A stretch of 7,512 nucleotides of DNA from Candidatus Mediterraneibacter stercorigallinarum (GTDB lineage: Bacteria; Bacillota; Clostridia; Lachnospirales; Lachnospiraceae). The stretch covers positions 1 to 7,512 of the forward strand of contig DXCD01000210.1 in the NCBI GenBank assembly GCA_019116185.1, in the 5' to 3' direction. Of this stretch, positions 6,340-7,512 are shown one piece after another (position 1 is the stretch's first letter; each line of letters opens with the position of its first letter). A program made the position numbers and the translations under genes. A model generated the notes under the pieces. The model saw only the letters and a program-made list of their open reading frames with translations. It was not told the DNA's origin and searched no databases.

Positions 6340-7011
6340 GAACGCTCCAAGGCAGGTTGCGGCTATATAGATAAGGATAGCCGGCAGATTGCCGATGATT
6401 GGCACGAGATCGCGGAAGACCACCTGCTGCATCTGGAGATGAGGGTTGATGTAGAACATATTGATCAGCCCGAATCTGTCCAGCGACAGGTTGAAGACCT
6501 CTGCGGCAAGGCAGCAGCAAAGGTAGAGCAGCGTGGCGTGGAAGAACGGGCGCAGAGGGAGCGAGTGGGACAAGGTACGCGAGAAGATGATATTTTTTGC
6601 GTCAGCGTCAAGCCTGCGGGAGTATACAATCCCCGCGCTCAGTCCGATCAGCAGTAGCAGGATGTGCCATGTCCAGGAATGAACCGTCAGGGAGGGAAGC
6701 GGATAGTTGAGACCGCTGGTATCGGCAAATACAGCCACTCCGCCCAGAAGGCAGTAGCTTATCAGGAATGCGAGAAGCATCCGGCGCGTGCTTTCCCTGC
6801 GCAGCCACGGATATGCAAGAAGCACATACATGGGGATGCTGCACAGCTGAAACGGGAAATACCACCAGTTGTATGTCCCGTGCCCGAGAACAAATGTGAG
6901 AAGACACTGCTTCCATACCTCGCTGCCCAGCATGAGCACGCCGCACAGGAAAAAAATCCTGTCCGACAGCCCGGGAAAATACGTTTCGATAAATGAAGAT
7001 CGTCCAGTCAT
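6289..7011 (-). CDS. YwaF-like (TIGR02206 type) polytopic membrane protein
   Basis: The role is unknown. The 240-residue product is almost wholly hydrophobic, with about six to seven membrane segments. It carries motifs recalling the YwaF/TIGR02206 family of Firmicutes: EVWKQ (31-35), YFPFQLCSIPMY (51-62), HSWTWH (111-116) and NMFYINPH (184-191). Family length is also about 230-240. An upstream in-frame ATG at 7134 would give 281 residues, but the added part is basic, overlaps a repeat and lacks a ribosome binding site. The ATG at 7011 has AGAGGTG five bases upstream (7017-7023), so 7011 is preferred. The gene is convergent with the DUF2238-like gene and shares its last 51 bp with it in antisense. 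No intrinsic terminator is seen at the junction. Transcription may start at the -10 box carried by the repeat at 7048-7098. Confidence 0.85.
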   Translation of the reverse strand: MTGRSSFIETYFPGLSDRIFFLCGVLMLGSEVWKQCLLTFVLGHGTYNWWYFPFQLCSIPMYVLLAYPWLRRESTRRMLLAFLISYCLLGGVAVFADTSGLNYPLPSLTVHSWTWHILLLLIGLSAGIVYSRRLDADAKNIIFSRTLSHSLPLRPFFHATLLYLCCCLAAEVFNLSLDRFGLINMFYINPHLQMQQVVFRDLVPIIGNLPAILIYIAATCLGAFLFFLIWNLIFRLMFRK

Positions 7012-7047
7012 CTCAGCACCTCTGTAAAATTCATCAAATTTCTGCGA

Positions 7048-7098
7048 GCGGGGCAGGCCGCGCAGCAGTCTGGATTGCATGTATGCAATCATTATACC
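7048..7098. repeat. Truncated copy of the 70-bp cloverleaf repeat
   Basis: These 51 bp match 7176-7228 except for one A/G difference and one 2-bp indel at the tip of the last hairpin. The half carrying the outer-stem GGTATAAT and the first CCCCGC arm is missing, so the cloverleaf cannot close. The remaining parts are a hairpin 7054-7072 (one C-A and one G-T), the dyad GATTGCAT/ATGCAATC (7073-7090) and the terminal ATTATACC. Similarity stops abruptly at 7048. Confidence 0.85.
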
Positions 7099-7099
7099 A
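7091..7099 (-). promoter_or_regulatory. Extended -10 box for the YwaF-like gene
   Basis: Read on the minus strand, TGGTATAAT is a consensus -10 with the TGN extension. No good -35 box is found 16-18 bp further upstream, so it would rely on the extended -10. The predicted start is about 70 nt before the ATG at 7011, and the transcript would begin with the GATTGCAT/ATGCAATC dyad. The box belongs to the repeat, so the promoter may have arrived with it. Confidence 0.45.
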
Positions 7100-7108
7100 C
7101 GAGCGCAG

Positions 7109-7142
7109 AAAAGGAAGCGCCGCGGAAGCGGCATTTACTTTT
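7109..7142. terminator. GC-rich hairpin, possible bidirectional terminator
   Basis: GCCGC (7119-7123) and GCGGC (7128-7132) pair around a GGAA loop. Outer AAAAG (7109-7113) and CTTTT (7138-7142) extend the symmetry. The arrangement of an A-run, GC stem and T-run could act in either direction, though the T-run is broken by ATTTA. It lies between the two repeat copies and upstream of the YwaF-like gene. Confidence 0.3.
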
Positions 7143-7158
7143 CAAGCCGTGGGTCCCA

Positions 7159-7228
7159 GGTATAATCCCCGCAAAGCGGGGCAGGCCGCGCAGCGGTCTG
7201 GATTGCATGTATATGCAATCATTATACC
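7159..7228. repeat. Complete 70-bp cloverleaf-forming repeat
   Basis: Every base is accounted for by symmetric units placed end to end. The outer stem is GGTATAAT (7159-7166) with ATTATACC (7221-7228). Hairpin a is CCCCGC-AAA-GCGGGG (7167-7181). Hairpin b is CAGGCCGC-GCA-GCGGTCTG (7182-7200, one G-T pair). Hairpin c is GATTGCAT-GTAT-ATGCAATC (7201-7220). The fold is a four-way junction with no linkers, like a small cloverleaf. The outer stem places TATAAT on both strands. A truncated second copy lies 128 bp away. It is probably a dispersed extragenic palindromic element; the name and mover are unknown to me. Confidence 0.8.
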
Positions 7229-7275
7229 GCAAACCCGGTTGAAATTATACGGATTCTGTTTCTTTTGGACTGGGA

Positions 7276-7304
7276 TTGTTAAAAAATAGACATTAAAATA
7301 TACA
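7276..7304 (+). promoter_or_regulatory. Candidate promoter for a short + strand RNA
   Basis: TTGTTA (7276-7281) and TATACA (7299-7304) are separated by exactly 17 AT-rich bases. A transcript would start near 7311 and run into the hairpin at 7331-7369. No reading frame of note follows. AT-rich DNA gives such matches by chance fairly often. Confidence 0.33.
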
Positions 7305-7330
7305 GATCTAACAAAGATTAAGTGAAATTT

Positions 7331-7380
7331 AGCGAGTTTTTATGTGAAACAATCATAAAAAAACTCGCTGCTTTTAATTT
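7331..7380 (+). terminator. Hairpin with T-tract, probable intrinsic terminator
   Basis: AGCGAGTTTTTATG (7331-7344) pairs with CATAAAAAAACTCGCT (7354-7369), with two extra A in the 3' arm and a nine-base loop. GCTTTTAATTT follows on the + strand, and the other side lacks a T-tract when read on the minus strand, so + is favoured. No + strand gene ends nearby, so it would end a short RNA begun near 7311 or act as an attenuator for a gene beyond the window. Confidence 0.5.
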
Positions 7381-7385
7381 GCTGA

Positions 7386-7418
7386 AAAAAACCGATAAAT
7401 AATAAATAAAAAACCGAT
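7386..7418. repeat. Two direct AAAAAACCGAT repeats, 22-bp period
   Basis: The 11-mer occurs at 7386-7396 and 7408-7418, two helical turns apart, within very AT-rich DNA. Such spacing suits a pair of same-face protein sites, but two copies are weak evidence. Nothing else was recognised between 7381 and 7496. Confidence 0.35.
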
Positions 7419-7496
7419 CTGCACGGCGGCGGAAAGAGGGCAAATTGAAATAAAAATCAGCTGTCAGGACAAAGGCTAGACGAAAGATGATGTATG

Positions 7497-7502
7497 TTGA
7501 CA
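7497..7502 (+). promoter_or_regulatory. Consensus -35 box at the window edge
   Basis: TTGACA is a perfect -35 hexamer and is followed by an A-rich run. The matching -10 would lie about 17 bp beyond, mostly outside the window, so a + strand gene probably begins to the right. Confidence 0.35.
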
Positions 7503-7512
7503 AAAAAATAAC

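Noticed and set aside
7012..7134. Upstream ATG giving a 281-residue YwaF-like protein
   Set aside because: The extra 41 residues are basic, come from the repeat copy and lack a ribosome binding site. The ATG at 7011 has a good one.
7048..7228. CRISPR-like repeat pair
   Set aside because: There are only two unequal copies 128 bp apart, the repeats are internally palindromic in three units, and there are no further units or cas genes.
7318..7503. 61-codon minus strand open frame
   Set aside because: It spans the terminator hairpin and AT-rich repeats, with no ribosome binding site or recognisable protein pattern.

Overview
The window looks like chromosomal DNA of a Gram-positive gut Firmicute, most likely Lachnospiraceae (Clostridia). 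This is inferred from strong AGGAGG-type ribosome binding sites, tight gene packing, a fused PotC-PotD polyamine transporter subunit, a YwaF-like membrane protein and AT-rich intergenic DNA around moderately GC-rich genes. No rRNA, tRNA, transposase or CRISPR array was seen.

Layout. Positions 1-1019 hold no convincing gene. About 13-772 is dominated by nested inverted repeats. An outer stem (13-52 with 727-761) closes a tight junction from which three long imperfect hairpins emerge (56-254, 258-524, 524-727). The terminal loops of hairpins 1 and 3 of this set are complementary over ten positions, the middle hairpin's loop can pair with the 3' tail, and internal loops on the two outer hairpins are also complementary. 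This is best explained as a very large structured RNA read from the + strand. I cannot match it to a family by eye. Positions 800-1019 carry a candidate promoter and a hairpin-containing leader for the operon that follows.

Positions 1020-5332 are a polyamine (spermidine/putrescine) ABC importer operon: potA (ATPase), potB (permease) and a potC-potD fusion (permease plus tethered binding protein). The genes abut or overlap by 4 bp. PotA is unusual: its C-terminal TOBE domain appears to be split by roughly 180 residues that include two similar Ig-like beta segments. A six-helix membrane protein resembling the DUF2238/YjdF group follows 29 bp downstream (5362-6339) and is probably co-transcribed.

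On the opposite strand, a YwaF-like polytopic membrane protein (7011 down to 6289) converges on that gene and overlaps its 3' end by 51 bp. Its upstream region holds two copies of a short repeat. The complete copy (7159-7228) is exactly 70 bp and tiles into an outer stem and three small hairpins, a miniature cloverleaf. The truncated copy (7048-7098) supplies a possible extended -10 promoter for the YwaF-like gene. The last 280 bases are AT-rich. They carry a candidate promoter and hairpin/T-tract pair that could make a short RNA, and they end in a consensus -35 box pointing out of the window.
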